A stretch of DNA of 64,000 bases from positions 8,432,001 to 8,496,000 of the forward strand of contig OZ059898.1 in the NCBI GenBank assembly GCA_964057225.1, given 5' to 3'. Positions 1 to 11,177 of this stretch are shown one piece after another. The notes beneath the pieces were generated by a model. That model did not search any database, was not told the origin of the DNA, and saw nothing but the letters and a program-made list of their open reading frames with translations. A program made the translations under genes and the position numbers. Within the stretch, counting starts at the first letter, position 1; every line of letters begins with the position of its first letter. The stretch comes from Auanema rhodensis (taxonomy: Eukaryota; Nematoda; Chromadorea; Rhabditida; Rhabditidae).

Positions 1-1927
1 AATATCACCTTTTTAATATTTATTTTATAAATAAACTATTAAAAAAGAGAAATGAAAATATTATATATTGTACTATTTATAATTTTTTAATATAAAAGCA
101 TACTTCAGTATTATTTCGCTATATACTTCCATTTTCCAGTATATTTGATCTCTTCGATCTTCCTTGTAATAATTCCTAGACCTTTTCTATTGAAACGGGT
201 TAAATAAAGCTTTTGTATTGTATAAACCGTTTAATCATATTTTCAAAAAAAAAAATTTTTTTTTCAATTTTCAAAGCAATTCGAGAGAAAACGCACTAAT
301 ATCGGTTATAATCCAGCAATAGGGAATATTTTTATTTGTTTTAAAAACATTTGTTAAAGAGATCAGAAAGTTTACGAGAAAGAAAAGAAAATCTAGAAAA
401 TCCTTTAATAGTTCACGTGAAGCCGGTTGAAATGTACAACTTGAACTGAGCTTCTTAAAACACATGAGAAGTTCATGCAAGCTCTATGATATTCACATAA
501 AGCTATAAGACAGTTCACGCAAAATTCCTAGAAAGTTCACGTAAATCTTTCAAAAAGTTCACGTAAAGGTTTTGGACAAGTTCACGCGACAAAAATAAAA
601 AAGATCATGCACACTGCATGGAAAGCTCGTGTAAAAGCCTTTATTCGAAGATTCCCATACAGTAGAATGTTCACGTGTTGGGCATAGGAAGTTTCCGTTC
701 AACATCTTATGAAACTCAATACTATTTTCAAATTATTGTTCAATTGAAAAAAGAAAAAAACTGTAATTGTTAAAAACATATAATAAAAATAATTTTTACT
801 TTCTGAAGTTTTTGTTATAACATCATCGAAACAAAAATCGTTTTTTCTCTTATTACATATTATCTAGTTTATGGAATAAAACTAGTAAGTATTAACTTTT
901 TGTCTTTCCTATAATCATTGAGGGAGTAATTCACTAAGCGGATGATGCCAGTTATACAACAAGATGTAACGGTTATCATCCTCCCTCACTTCCATACACC
1001 CCCAATTTTGAATTTCATTGTGAAAATTATTAATATTGAGCAAAATATAAAAAATATTGATTTATTCATTAATTTTTTTGGTATTTTTAAATTTTTACAA
1101 TACAAAAATTTAATAATGCATAAAAAAACTTTATTCAGAAGCCTTGCAACAAAAATTAAGAATTCAATCATTATGGTCATAAAACATTTTTTAAAAACTT
1201 TATTCATTTTAAAATATTTTAAATTTATTGTTTCCACCTCAACAGTCAACAGAAAGTAATTCAAAATCAGTTTTTTAAAATGTATTTTCTGTTCTATTTA
1301 TAAACATATAATACAATATAATATAATAAAAAATTATAAAACATTTTTTTTATATTTTAAATGTTAGATATAGATTTGTTGCATATTCTAATCATTAGTA
1401 AGTAATGTCCTAATCTACTTAAAATTGTTAAAAAATATGATAAGAACGTATAGAACAATGAGACTAAGAAAATATTTTTCTTAAATATGAGGTATTACAA
1501 TGGAAACATTTCATTTTCTTTTGAATTTAATAGAATAAACAGATTTACAGATTTATATTTATTACAACCGTTATACTATATAATCCAAATACAGATGAAT
1601 AAACGAAATGATGAAAATTTGAATTAAAATATTTTATTTATTTCATATACTAATTAGAAGTGTAAAATAATTTATTTTGAAAGAAAACTTTCTCGTCTAA
1701 AACCCGTACAAGCTGACAAAGATGAAAAGGCTGTACATTGATATAGAAAAGTAATACATAAGAAGTGAACAACATCTTTAAAATACAGAGAAGTGAGAAT
1801 ATAATGATTTAGAAAAAGAGAAAAATAACAAATTAGAAACATATGTATAACTATAACTACCTATACAATCTATCCATATAATTTATAATTACAATCTAAC
1901 TTAAAATGCTAAACTAGATTTAATGTT
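1..1927. other. Intergenic, AT-rich, no gene seen
   Basis: Apart from the 22-base-period array at 411-680, this stretch shows no exon with convincing splice signals or protein character. Open frames around 942-1264 overlap on both strands and read as low-complexity Ile/Phe/Lys/Asn strings, as expected from AT-rich DNA. It includes the downstream flank of the minus-strand exchanger gene that ends at 1928. Confidence 0.6.
411..680. repeat. Degenerate array with a 22-base period
   Basis: A short motif of the form GTTCACGTAA or GTTCACGCAA recurs at about 411, 471, 491, 513, 535, 557, 580, 603 (GATCATGCAC), 625 (GCTCGTGTAA) and 669. From 491 to 625 the steps are 22, 22, 22, 23, 23 and 22 bases; the wider gaps are close to multiples of the same step. 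Sequence between the motif copies is not conserved. A constant spacing of about two helical turns suggests a decayed minisatellite or a row of protein-binding sites. I cannot tell which. Confidence 0.6.
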
Positions 1928-4900
1928 TCAATTCCATACAACAACATTTGATGCATCCAATGCTACCATAATTATGAAACAAACATAAATTGCTATCAAA
2001 ATAATTGCAAATGGCCTCCGAACATAGAACTTTTGAACGAAAATACCTAAACAATCCAATTTTATAATTTTCTTTTTTGTGCTATTTTTATACTAACCAA
2101 CTAATAACGTTATTAATGCAATTCCAAGGAACAAGATTAAAAGATGGAAAGTTGGCCCAAATATTATCTGAAAACATGAAAATGTGTCTATGATATAATC
2201 AACTATGCTTACATTTATAGGTTTTGTTGCTGGATTAGCTAAGGCAATTGTGAAGGGTAGCCCGAAACCAATAAGCAAATCTAAGAGATTAGTATATTTT
2301 TAAAAGTATGTCATTATAGTTAAGAAAACAATTAAAGATTCAGTTCTTTTCACCATATATTGTTTCTTTTAATTTTGGAAAAAGCTTACTGAAGAGTGGA
2401 CCTCCAATGGCTGCAGCCATGGCCATACGAGGATATCCTTGTTTGACGACGGACACATCAGCAATTAAATCACCGATTGAGTTACTCCATGCTAAGATAG
2501 TTAATCCGAGAATCTAAAAAAGAAAATAGAAGTCAGTTACAATGTTGAAAAATGTTGAGTTTTGATGGAAATAACAAATGAATTAATCTCATTTCCTTTG
2601 AAATACTCTTTTTCTATTTCTGATAGTTTTTTTTATTTAATTTTATAATTAGCGGTAATGAGTCTTTTATTATTATGTGTACTTAAGATTGATGTGATAA
2701 TCTGATTGTTATCAATACGTTTCTCGTATTACGTAAATGAATAGAAGTTATTTGGAGATTAAGTTCTCATGTCACATATGCACATTCATGAGATAGTTTG
2801 ACGCAGGTCATAAAATGATATTTTCTATTTTAAGTGCTAAGGAAATTTCCTTGTTTCCTTTATAAATAGAAATATTCACCTCGTGAGAAATTCCTGAAAT
2901 AATTCCAATCATAGAAACTACATTAACAACTTCTGCAGCAATCATGTAAATCCATGCTACAGCCATTAAAAAACCCAGATACGAGTAAGTTTCCTGTAAT
3001 CAAGCGAAAATTGAATATATTAAAAGATAATCTAATTTTAATATTTATAAAACAAAACAATATAATACCTTGTAATATTTAGGTTGCTCCGTATATTTAG
3101 TGAATACTAAAATTAAAATTACAAAAACTGCAGAAAGTACCAAGCCATATAGCCAAAGACCTGGTCCGCCATAGCCAGGTACAGTAAGAAACACTGAAGT
3201 TATAGTATATACTTAAAACTATATTATATATCTTTGTTACTTTTGATACAAAATAAAAAACAACAGGGATCTAATACTGCGTGAATTAAAGCTCCAGCTT
3301 TTGACCAACTGTTTTCACTTAAAGGAATAGTTGCTTTGAATATAAACATTGGAATAATCTAAAAGTAAATTAATTAATTTTTAAATTTGTTCTTTATTAT
3401 ATTTTTCAAATAATAACTTACTTTGATGATTGAAAGCACTTTTTCGAACATATTCATTTCATCCCATTCTTCTTTTTTTGGGAAACACCGAAGATGATCA
3501 AGTAAATCTTGAATAATTACTGACCATGCATCATTCTGTATAGGTGGTGGAGCTGAAAAAGCATTGTGAGTTTTTGATAAAACTTGAAGAAGTTACGATC
3601 ATTGTGGAGAACTAACCTGTACTCGCTGCACGACTTCTAGCTGCATCTCCTCTGTAAACATGACCATGTATAACAAGAACTTCGTCTTCTTCTTCTTCAC
3701 CTATAATAAAAAAAATTATTTTTGAATAGTTTAATAATTCAAAAACCATGTCCAAACATAGATGGAAGTTCCATAGGTGGGAAGATGCTAGCAGTTTGGA
3801 TTCTATCATGAGTTGATACATTTCCGTTAGACTCGTTTTTTGCCGTTTGTTGAATTTTGTCCAGAGCATCCGAAACAACGGTTGCTATATTAATTTCTGG
3901 CACAATGGTATCTGTAATTATTAATTTATTATAAATATATTTGATATAATATATGTAAAGAATGAATATAAATAGAATATAATGAATATTAACTTACGAC
4001 ATCTAGATACAGTTCGTGTTCTTACAATACTATGATCCCTATCTTTCTAAAATATAAACGAATCATAATTATTATCACATTTTATAAATTGAAGTTCTTT
4101 ATAATTAGGTTGTAATTCATTTAATCGCTAACCTTTTTTGTTTTGAAGAATTTTTCAATTACAATAACAGTAATAACGTAAAGCACGTATAGTCCAAGGA
4201 ACACTAAACAAATCAAATAAGTGATATCCTATAGTTTTCAGTTTCAAATTAAATTATACCAGCAGGTTCCCAAACAGATAAAACTTGAGAATATAAAAAA
4301 TAGAACAGAAGTAATCCTACAGCAATTAGAAAAAATATCAAATCTCTGGTTGTTGAAATTGCATCAACCTCAAAAGGGCTGGTTAGAATAATAGTAGCAG
4401 TAACCATAAGCGGTACAAATACATTACCACCTGAAACAATTTAATTGAATGTTTGATAAACTTGGATATGTGTATAAGAATTTATGAATTGTTCATTTAT
4501 TGAATTATGAGTAATTGAACAAATAATTTTCAAATTTTGGGAAGCAAAATGTACATGTTTATGACGTGAGCATTGGTGCCTACATGAAATTTTAGCTTAC
4601 GTCAAAGTAGAATGTATGTGTTACACACGTGTTAATTCTTATCATTTAACAGAGTTTAAAAAGTTGTGAATGGTTGCTCTAATCAAAGAACATAAATTAA
4701 TAACTTTCCTTCTATTTTATGTTTTGTGTATCATAAATTACAGAAAAAACATTCAGAGATCTTATCAATTTTGAACTAAAAAATTGCGTACCCAGCAATT
4801 CTCCTAGAGCTAAATTAGCCTTAGGATCAGGAGTACTTAATACTGAAGCAATAGAACTGAATATATCAGGAGCTCCATTACCAAATGCCAAAAACGTAAC

Positions 4901-5468
4901 ACCCTGAAACAACGTATCTATACTATTCTTATACAATTGTATGAAAAACATATACAACTAGAAAATCAATAAACTTACAGCTACACTCTCACTAATCTTC
5001 AAATGGTTAACTATAGCAGCTACATTAGGAGAAAAAAAATCATCTCCAGCACTTGATAGAACAATAAACAAAAATAACATAAACACAGTACCAATAATAA
5101 TAATAAAAATCTGAATAAGTTCAATAATAAAAGAATAATTAGAATTTCCAAATCTACTTACACGTCCAACAGAAGAATCTGTGCATTCTACATACTTTGC
5201 CCATAGAAGATAGCCACCACCTTCACAAGAATCAGAGTTAATTTTAACGAATGTGCATGTTTCTGAAATTTATTCATAGATTGAAAGCAATTAAATAAAA
5301 ATTAAATTAAACGATGTCAAATTAATATCTTTATTCATATTTACCTTCATATGTCCAATTTTTGTATGGATCACACTCAGATACCTCTTGACTCCACGGT
5401 GATTGTTGGGCTGTTACGGAGTTAATCATAAAGATAGCTACAGCTATGCTCACCCAAGCCCAGCCCAT
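1928..5468 (-). CDS. NCLX-type sodium/calcium exchanger (SLC8B1 family)
   Basis: A 17-exon model (5345-5468, 5162-5262, 4979-5110, 4792-4903, 4285-4430, 4133-4228, 3998-4046, 3747-3911, 3617-3700, 3422-3552, 3241-3358, 3069-3193, 2880-2993, 2390-2513, 2213-2280, 2098-2167, 1928-2046) gives 625 aa, close to NCLX length. It starts with a signal-type hydrophobic segment and a Cys-containing N-terminal domain. The alpha-1 repeat carries AFGNGAPDIFSS. An acidic, Ser-rich cytosolic loop follows, then the alpha-2 repeat with AWSNSIGD and GGPLFNLLIGFGLPF. The family exchanges Na+ (or Li+) for Ca2+, in vertebrates at the mitochondrial inner membrane; location here is inferred only. The donor at 4284 was chosen because it alone keeps frame and the family spacing before FLGLYV. 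The ATG lies 7 bases after an ATTCAG acceptor (5476-5477), probably a trans-splice site. In the second half of alpha-1 a Glu (LGELLG) sits where Ala is usual. Confidence 0.9.
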
Positions 5469-6341
5469 AACTATTCTGAATTGAGGTAGTTTGAATAAAA
5501 TATTGTTAGAAATGTAATAAGAATGGAGAAAATGGTAAAATAACTGGAAAAACAAGATTATGTATTCATGTACGCGGTCGAATTGAAACAGCAACAGAAT
5601 TTTTTAAAACGATGTTAAAAGTTCAAAACAGATACACAAATTTATTCAGAAAATATGAAAACTCTGACTCATACTGCAACTAAAATGTTAATACTTCATT
5701 GTGATACATAGTATTATTAAAATTGAATTTGACTTTCGAAAATTATCTTAAAATATATGAAGGAATGAATGATTAATCTTGTATTTTGCATTACTTCAAT
5801 AGAGAAATACGAATCTCTTCCAAGTTGTCACCTTTTTTCTTTTCGTTATTAAGAAATGATGGACGCAAAAAAAACGTAATTGTCTACGAACATACATATG
5901 TATGCATATGTATAGATCGAAAAATTATAAAAAAAGAACTCAAAAACAAAATTTTCACCAGAAAGAAATTATTTTCAGATTGGGAATAATGAAGTTTATT
6001 TATTTCCCGGTAGAAGAAAAGGAAAGACCTAGGTAACAAATCAAATATTACTTTCACATAATTACTCAAGTTTTGTTTTTTATATGTATGACGTTGCAAA
6101 AGAATAATTGAAAATGATTAGGGCAATCAAAAGAATGAAATATGAGTTGAATTAATATAGAAACAAGACATCATAGAATTGCATGATGCTATTAAAATAA
6201 TAAGAATTGTCAATCTGATTATAACTGATAAGAGGATGATATACAAAATTATTATTTGGGGGTAGTCATAGTTTAATTTTTTTCAAGTTTTGAAAAAGAA
6301 TTGATTAATTTGCAAATGTATTCGAATTAAAGCTGCTTCAG

Positions 6342-6348
6342 GCAGCTT
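6342..6348. other. Right arm of a small perfect hairpin (6330-6348)
   Basis: AAGCTGC at 6330-6336 and GCAGCTT at 6342-6348 form a 7-bp stem around a 5-base loop, about 90 bases upstream of the micropeptide ATG. The stem is too short for a microRNA precursor and may be chance. Confidence 0.25.
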
Positions 6349-6436
6349 GTCTGCTCAAGAACGATTGGTGGAGCTTGATTTTTAATATTCACAAGTGAGA
6401 ATTGAATCAAAAATTCCAATTTAAAAAATCTTCAGC

Positions 6437-6580
6437 ATGGTTACACCCACTAGTGCTATACCAAGGTGTATCACATATGAAGCTGCCATTATTGCTATTT
6501 TGGTTTTGGTCATGATATTCACCAAATTTTTGAATAGAAAGTTTGAGACATATGTCAACATTAGAACTTCTGACGATTAA
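6437..6580 (+). CDS. Candidate 47-residue single-pass membrane micropeptide
   Basis: A single-exon frame of 47 codons plus stop. The translation has a polar N-terminus with Thr, Ser, Pro and Cys, one clear membrane span at about residues 16-31 (AAIIAILVLVMIFTKF), and a basic then mixed polar tail ending in two Asp. A CTTCAG acceptor ends at 6435, one base before the ATG plus its preceding C, the same arrangement as at the recognised genes nearby. This is the main reason to list it. I recognise no family; one-pass micropeptides such as SERCA regulators or small integral membrane proteins look broadly similar but share no motif I can name. No nearby AATAAA was found. Coding status is unproven. 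Confidence 0.4.
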   Translation: MVTPTSAIPRCITYEAAIIAILVLVMIFTKFLNRKFETYVNIRTSDD

Positions 6581-8021
6581 ACTGAAGGATTAAGACTTTA
6601 ATAGGAAATATACAGAGAGAGGTAAGAATGTTTTTTTGAAAATTGTGTTAGTAGATTCTAAATAACACCTGTGCTGCCTTAAAACTGTCATCTTGTCCCA
6701 CCTAGGAATTTTAATCCTCGGTTGGAACATGTTTTACTATTTTCTCCCATTTTTGAACAGCCCTCTATTCAGGATATATTGTTATCGTCTTAAAAGATAA
6801 TAAAATGAAAAAAATTATATTACGAGAGCTAAGTTGCAGTTGATAGCCTATTGATGTGTCTGAAACTCCTTATTTAGCTATTTATTGAAAAAATGATGTA
6901 AACCGATATAAATTGCACTTTGTTCTCAAAGAATAGCTGGCGAAATGATAATATCCGAGCTAATAGAAACTTTCTAGAAGTGTCAATAAAATTTTTGTCA
7001 TGTTTCTATGAAGCACAAAAATAATTCCAATAAAATTTGACAATAATATTCAATTTTGTTTCACTAAACAAACAAGAAAAATTCAATAAATACAATATAT
7101 ATTTATAGTCAAAAAGCTTATTCTCCAAAAAATCCTCCTGAAAGGCTAGTCGACTGGCAATTTATTGCATGCCAACAGATACACAAATTTTTATATGGGA
7201 ATTACCTTCATAATTTTAAACAAAGGAAATAAAATTAAAAAAGAAACTGACGATAAGATTATTGTGCACCAGATGTGCTTAATCACTCAGGCACGCGACT
7301 GATAATCAGGATTGGCTTATCATCAAATCTCAGGCCAATATGTCAAAGAATGTTCGGGGATCAACAAGCATAGCATTCCTCTACTTTGTGTTTTGTTAAA
7401 TGTTTTTGAAATTAACATTAGACACTACAGAGCAAAGCATGGCAGCAGTTCTGCCTTATCGTTAATTAGCAAATGAAAAATGGAAATCATCTTGTTAGAG
7501 CGTAGAATACAACAACTACTGGTGTTATCTTGGTAATATTGCTAGATCGTACGGTATAAGTACCTACGTAAATTGATGACGAAAGGAAGAAAATCCGAAG
7601 GAAGATAAGACGTTAATTGAAATTGAATTTTGTACTTTTAAGGATATTAATCTGAAAAATACAATTGTAATCCTGTGTGAGATTTCTTGAATATCTAGCT
7701 AGCATGTTACTTTAAGCTTGGTAATTCATCATAAATCAGTATATTATAGTCATTACATATAACCAAATGTTTTATAATAGATAAAATTTAGACAACATAT
7801 TTACATGCACCTTTTCAAGTCTAGATAAACATTAGATTCTCATTGAATTATTATAATACCTTGTAAACTTAAAATATTCATTATTAGAATACTCAGAAAA
7901 ATGATGCACGTTGTAATTTAGACATAAGTACATCTATAAATTATATTGTACTGTCATCTTTTTTGAAAGAATCAAGAAACTGCAATAATAGATAATCGCC
8001 CCGCTGCTACATTATATAGCA

Positions 8022-8057
8022 GAACTCGCGCTCCTTTGCTAAAGCAACCGGCGCGAA
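8022..8057. promoter_or_regulatory. GC-rich patch with an E2F-like site upstream of Aurora kinase
   Basis: In otherwise AT-rich DNA, 8025-8057 has two CGCG-containing elements. GGCGCGAA at 8050-8057 reads TTCGCGCC on the other strand, which matches the E2F core (TTSSCGC with neighbouring T). An inverted pair TTTGCT/AAAGCAA lies between the two. The patch is about 160 bases upstream of the kinase ATG. E2F control of mitotic kinase genes is known in animals; binding here is inference. Confidence 0.4.
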
Positions 8058-8216
8058 TTATAAATTTGATTTCGGTTTGAATTTTCATTCCGTCCAACCC
8101 AGAAATTTATGCTTCAGGTCATTTTTGGTTAATGTAAATAATTTGTTAGTGATATTGTTTACATGAGGCTCTGTTATACTGTTGATTAGCCATTAATTTC
8201 AGCTTTACTTTAAGTT

Positions 8217-9686
8217 ATGAGTGCCACAGAAGAATGCAAAGAAAATATAAATAATGAAAATGTTTTGGTTTGTTTTATCTTAAAATTTTTCTTACCAGTT
8301 ATTTAAGGAAACCAAAACTATTCCTGAATCCCAAAATCAGGCAGATGGAATAACATCCCAAGTTACTACTACTACTACCACCACTACTACTATTAGCCAT
8401 CCTGTAAACCCATCTTCTGAAAATAAAAAGTTAGGTACCAGATTGCTGGCTTGTTTGAATTTTTATATTTAGAGCCTCTTGGGTTTTAAATGATTTTGAT
8501 GTTGGGCGTCCCCTTGGTAAAGGAAAGTTCGGCTCTGTGTTTATTGCAAGAGAAAAAAGAACAAAATTTGTTTGTGCTTTAAAGGTTGGTATTTAGTTTT
8601 AACCCTGTAATTATTTATACTTCTTAGGTTTTATTCAAAAAACAGCTGAAAAAGTTTGGAGTTGAACATCAAGTTAAGCGTGAAATTGAGATTCAATATC
8701 ATTTAAGGTATTTCACTACTATATATCTAATCTGATTCTTGTTTAGACATCCAAACATTCTTGCACTTCATGGCTATTTTCACGATTATGAACGTGTATA
8801 CATTATTTTGCAATATGCTGAGAAAGGTGAACTTTATGGTTATATGAAGAAACAAAAAATGTTTTCTGCAATGGAGGCTGCTCAGTAAGTCCCAATCATG
8901 CATTCTTATTTCATTCCGGTTTTCTCGCAGTTTCATTGCTCAATTGGTGCACGCGTTAGCATACTGTCATTCTAAAACAGTTATTCACAGAGATATTAAA
9001 CCAGAGAATCTTCTTATTGATGATCATCACAATTTGTTGGCAAGTTTTATTTTTTTTTCTTCAGAACATAATAGTGTTGCTTTAGCTTTCTGATTTCGGT
9101 TGGGCCGTTATCTCTAACAACTCTAAAAGAGAAACTCTATGTGGTACATTAGATTATTTAGCCCCAGAAATGACTAGTGGTCAGCCTCATGATCATAATG
9201 TGAATTTATGCTCCCCGTTTTGGAAATTCATGATTTATTTTATAGGTAGATATTTGGGCTGTTGGTGTTTTACTATATGAGATGCTCTGCAGCCGTACAC
9301 CATTCGAGCGTACCAAGCAGGATGAAACTTTGGAAAACATTAGAAAGTGTAGATTTTTAGTGCGTTCTGATAAGAAGTACGCTCTTTAATTATCGCAATT
9401 CAGGTACCTACTGAGGTTTCTGCCGATGCTTCAGATTTGATTCGCAAGATTCTAGTTCTTGAACCTTCCAGACGGTTTGAATTTATTTTTATACTATAGT
9501 TAATGTCTTCTTCAGATTACCTCTGAAAGAAATTTGTTCTCATCCATTCATCGTGGAAGAAACTGGTTTCACTGACATGAGTAATTTACGCGCTAAACTT
9601 CCTCCCTCAAAGGTAATTTCAAACGGTCTTATGCGCATTATAAAATTATAATATTTCAGTATATTCTTAGTATGAAGTCAAAGTAA
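8217..9686 (+). CDS. Aurora-family serine/threonine kinase
   Basis: Eleven exons (8217-8267, 8299-8429, 8473-8584, 8628-8707, 8747-8884, 8931-9039, 9086-9199, 9246-9359, 9404-9474, 9516-9612, 9660-9686) give 347 aa. A short Thr-rich N-terminus of about 62 residues precedes the kinase domain. Visible motifs: Gly loop GKGKFGSV (77-83), catalytic Lys98 in [12 protein letters not shown] with Asp192, DFGW with Asp210, activation-loop Thr224 in [10 protein letters not shown], then an APE-like APEM. The WAVG, CGTLDYL and HPNIL blocks are Aurora-specific. Auroras drive centrosome maturation, spindle assembly and cytokinesis. A/B type is unclear: GYF follows the HPNIL strand as in Aurora A, but GELY follows the hinge as in Aurora B. 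The intron after 9039 uses a GC donor. A TTTCAG acceptor ends at 8202, 14 bases before the ATG. Confidence 0.92.
9040..9085 (+). other. GC-AG intron in the Aurora kinase gene
   Basis: The exon ends TTG at 9039 and the intron begins GCAAGT, a strong GC-type donor; it ends TTTAG at 9085. Only this choice joins DDHHNLL to LSDFGW in frame. Using the GT at 9044 would put a stop directly after the junction. Confidence 0.8.
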
Positions 9687-10139
9687 AGACTGTTTGATTT
9701 GCACAAACCAATATCTGTTGGATATACTAGTTTTTGGTGTTTTATGATATGATTTGATGAAGAATTAGTGATTTTATGTTCATAACAAATATTTCATTTT
9801 TATTGATGAAAGATATACCTGTATTTATGAAACCTTTTTGATGATTCTTAGTGTTTTTCATGCAATTAAAAAGCTGAATGATATAACAAATGTCAATGAC
9901 AGTTATCTAGCTTTTGCACATTCATTTCCTTGTAGCGATGAAAAAAAACAAACTTTATTCTTTCGTAAGGTCATATGATGGCAAGGACAATGTGCTTCTC
10001 GAATTTCCAATGACAACTGTCCAAGTTTTTAGAGCAAACGAGTTGCATATGTACAAATGTTAATATATAATATATATATGATTATCTCCCGTAATATTCT
10101 AATTGATTACTATCTGATTCTGATGCTATAGTTAGGTTT
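9687..10139. other. Convergent 3' intergenic spacer
   Basis: The 453 bases between the stop of the kinase (+) and the stop of the tail-anchored protein gene (-) are AT-rich. They must hold both 3' ends, but no clear AATAAA was identified on either strand. No exon is visible. Confidence 0.5.
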
Positions 10140-11177
10140 TTAAAGTGAGTATAAATAATATGCTATAACAGTGGCAAGTACAGCAATAAGTTGCAAAGAA
10201 CTCCAGGATATGGTTATTGTGTCTTTTGAGCTTTTTTGCATGTCCATGTTCTCCGATTTCAATTGGGAATTCCGCCTAAGTTCTTCTTGCAGCTGTTTTT
10301 GTACCTGGAAGTAAATGAACATAAGGTTTTAAAATAATCTTAAAATATTACCTTTGTCACATATTCTAAAGCATCTTCCCATTGTTTTAGTAGTTGTTCA
10401 TTTTGTAATTCCAATCGCTCTCTATCAACCAAAGCCTTAAAAAAAGAGAAAAATGTAAATAAGATATTAAAGTTCTTAAGATCTTATATGATTGATGATG
10501 TGCATAGTTAGGGAATCAAAGATATCTCTTTTCTAGTTTAAAGCAATCTATCACAGTGCATTTGAACCTAACTTTTCGAAGTATTTCAATCAAATACTTG
10601 TCTCAGGTTATGTCCGTTAATGGGAATCGTGTTTTTCAAGCTGTTTCTTAAAAAAAAAGAAACATGGTATAGGAGGATCGTTTACAAATGAGATAATGGA
10701 TAATCTGATGAAACGGTAACAAACCTGTTCTAATCTGTCCCTGTATCCATAATCATCATTTGAAGGTGACAATCGGCATTTTGAAGTCGTGGGCGAGACA
10801 CGGACATTTTCAATTATGGTTATTTCATTATCGCTGCTCATTGATTCCTTAAATGGTTATCTTTTAACTGGTTCATCGTATCACTTTGTTACCGCATCAA
10901 ATTTAGTTTCCGAATGTTCATTCTCCAGAATTGAAATAAGGTGGCTTTGCTCGAAGATTAACCTTTCTTTCGCCTTGATTTCTTCTTCGAGCTGTTCAAT
11001 TACGTTTTCTCTCATTTTAACCTGTAGGAAACTAGTCTTTAATATATTGTTTTCTAATATGGTTTTTTAACGTTAATTCCTCAATTATGAACTATAGCTC
11101 TGACTCACCTTGTCACTTGTATGAGCAAGTTGAGTCTCCAGATTAGCAATTTGTATCAAAATATCAGAAGTTGTCAT
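10140..11177 (-). CDS. Coiled-coil, C-terminally membrane-anchored protein
   Basis: Five exons (11109-11177, 10893-11021, 10725-10847, 10352-10435, 10140-10304) give 189 aa. Residues 1-62 or so are a strong coiled coil (heptad-like Leu/Ile with Glu/Lys). A polar Ser/Asn/Asp-rich middle follows, then a second coiled coil (RLELQNEQLLKQWEDAL and QKQLQEELRR), and finally a single hydrophobic segment from Leu-Gln-Leu-Ile to the C-terminus with only Tyr-Ser-Leu beyond it. That is the layout of a tail-anchored protein facing the cytosol. I do not recognise the family with certainty; SLMAP-like or mitochondrial fission-factor-like proteins share the architecture. A TTTCCAG acceptor ends 2 bases before the ATG (10-base context 11178-11187), consistent with trans-splicing. 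It converges on the Aurora gene. Confidence 0.75.

Larger units (their letters stand above)
5469..8216. other. Divergent intergenic region between exchanger and Aurora kinase
   Basis: The exchanger (minus) and the kinase (plus) diverge from this 2.7-kb interval. Besides the micropeptide candidate at 6437-6580 and the GC-rich patch at 7996-8057, the sequence is AT-rich with no splice-supported exon on either strand. A stretch near 7260-7320 resembles a tRNA anticodon arm at a glance but lacks a B box and an acceptor stem. Confidence 0.5.

Noticed and set aside
942-1264. Overlapping open frames of 105 and 92 codons on opposite strands
   Set aside because: Both read as Ile/Phe/Lys/Asn-rich low complexity; AT-rich DNA gives such pairs, and there are no splice signals or recognisable motifs.
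4229-4284. Exchanger exon 5 extended to the GT at 4259
   Set aside because: That junction puts the next exon out of frame and adds residues not present in the NCLX family; the donor at 4284 fits both frame and spacing.
7260-7330. Possible tRNA with an anticodon-like arm CTGATAATCAG
   Set aside because: No B box, no acceptor stem pairing and no pol III terminator at the right distance.
10617-10660. Alternative last exon of the tail-anchored gene ending KQLEKHDSH
   Set aside because: It would remove the membrane anchor; the exon at 10352-10435 continues the coiled coil in phase 0, so the alternative is not needed, though it could be a minor isoform.
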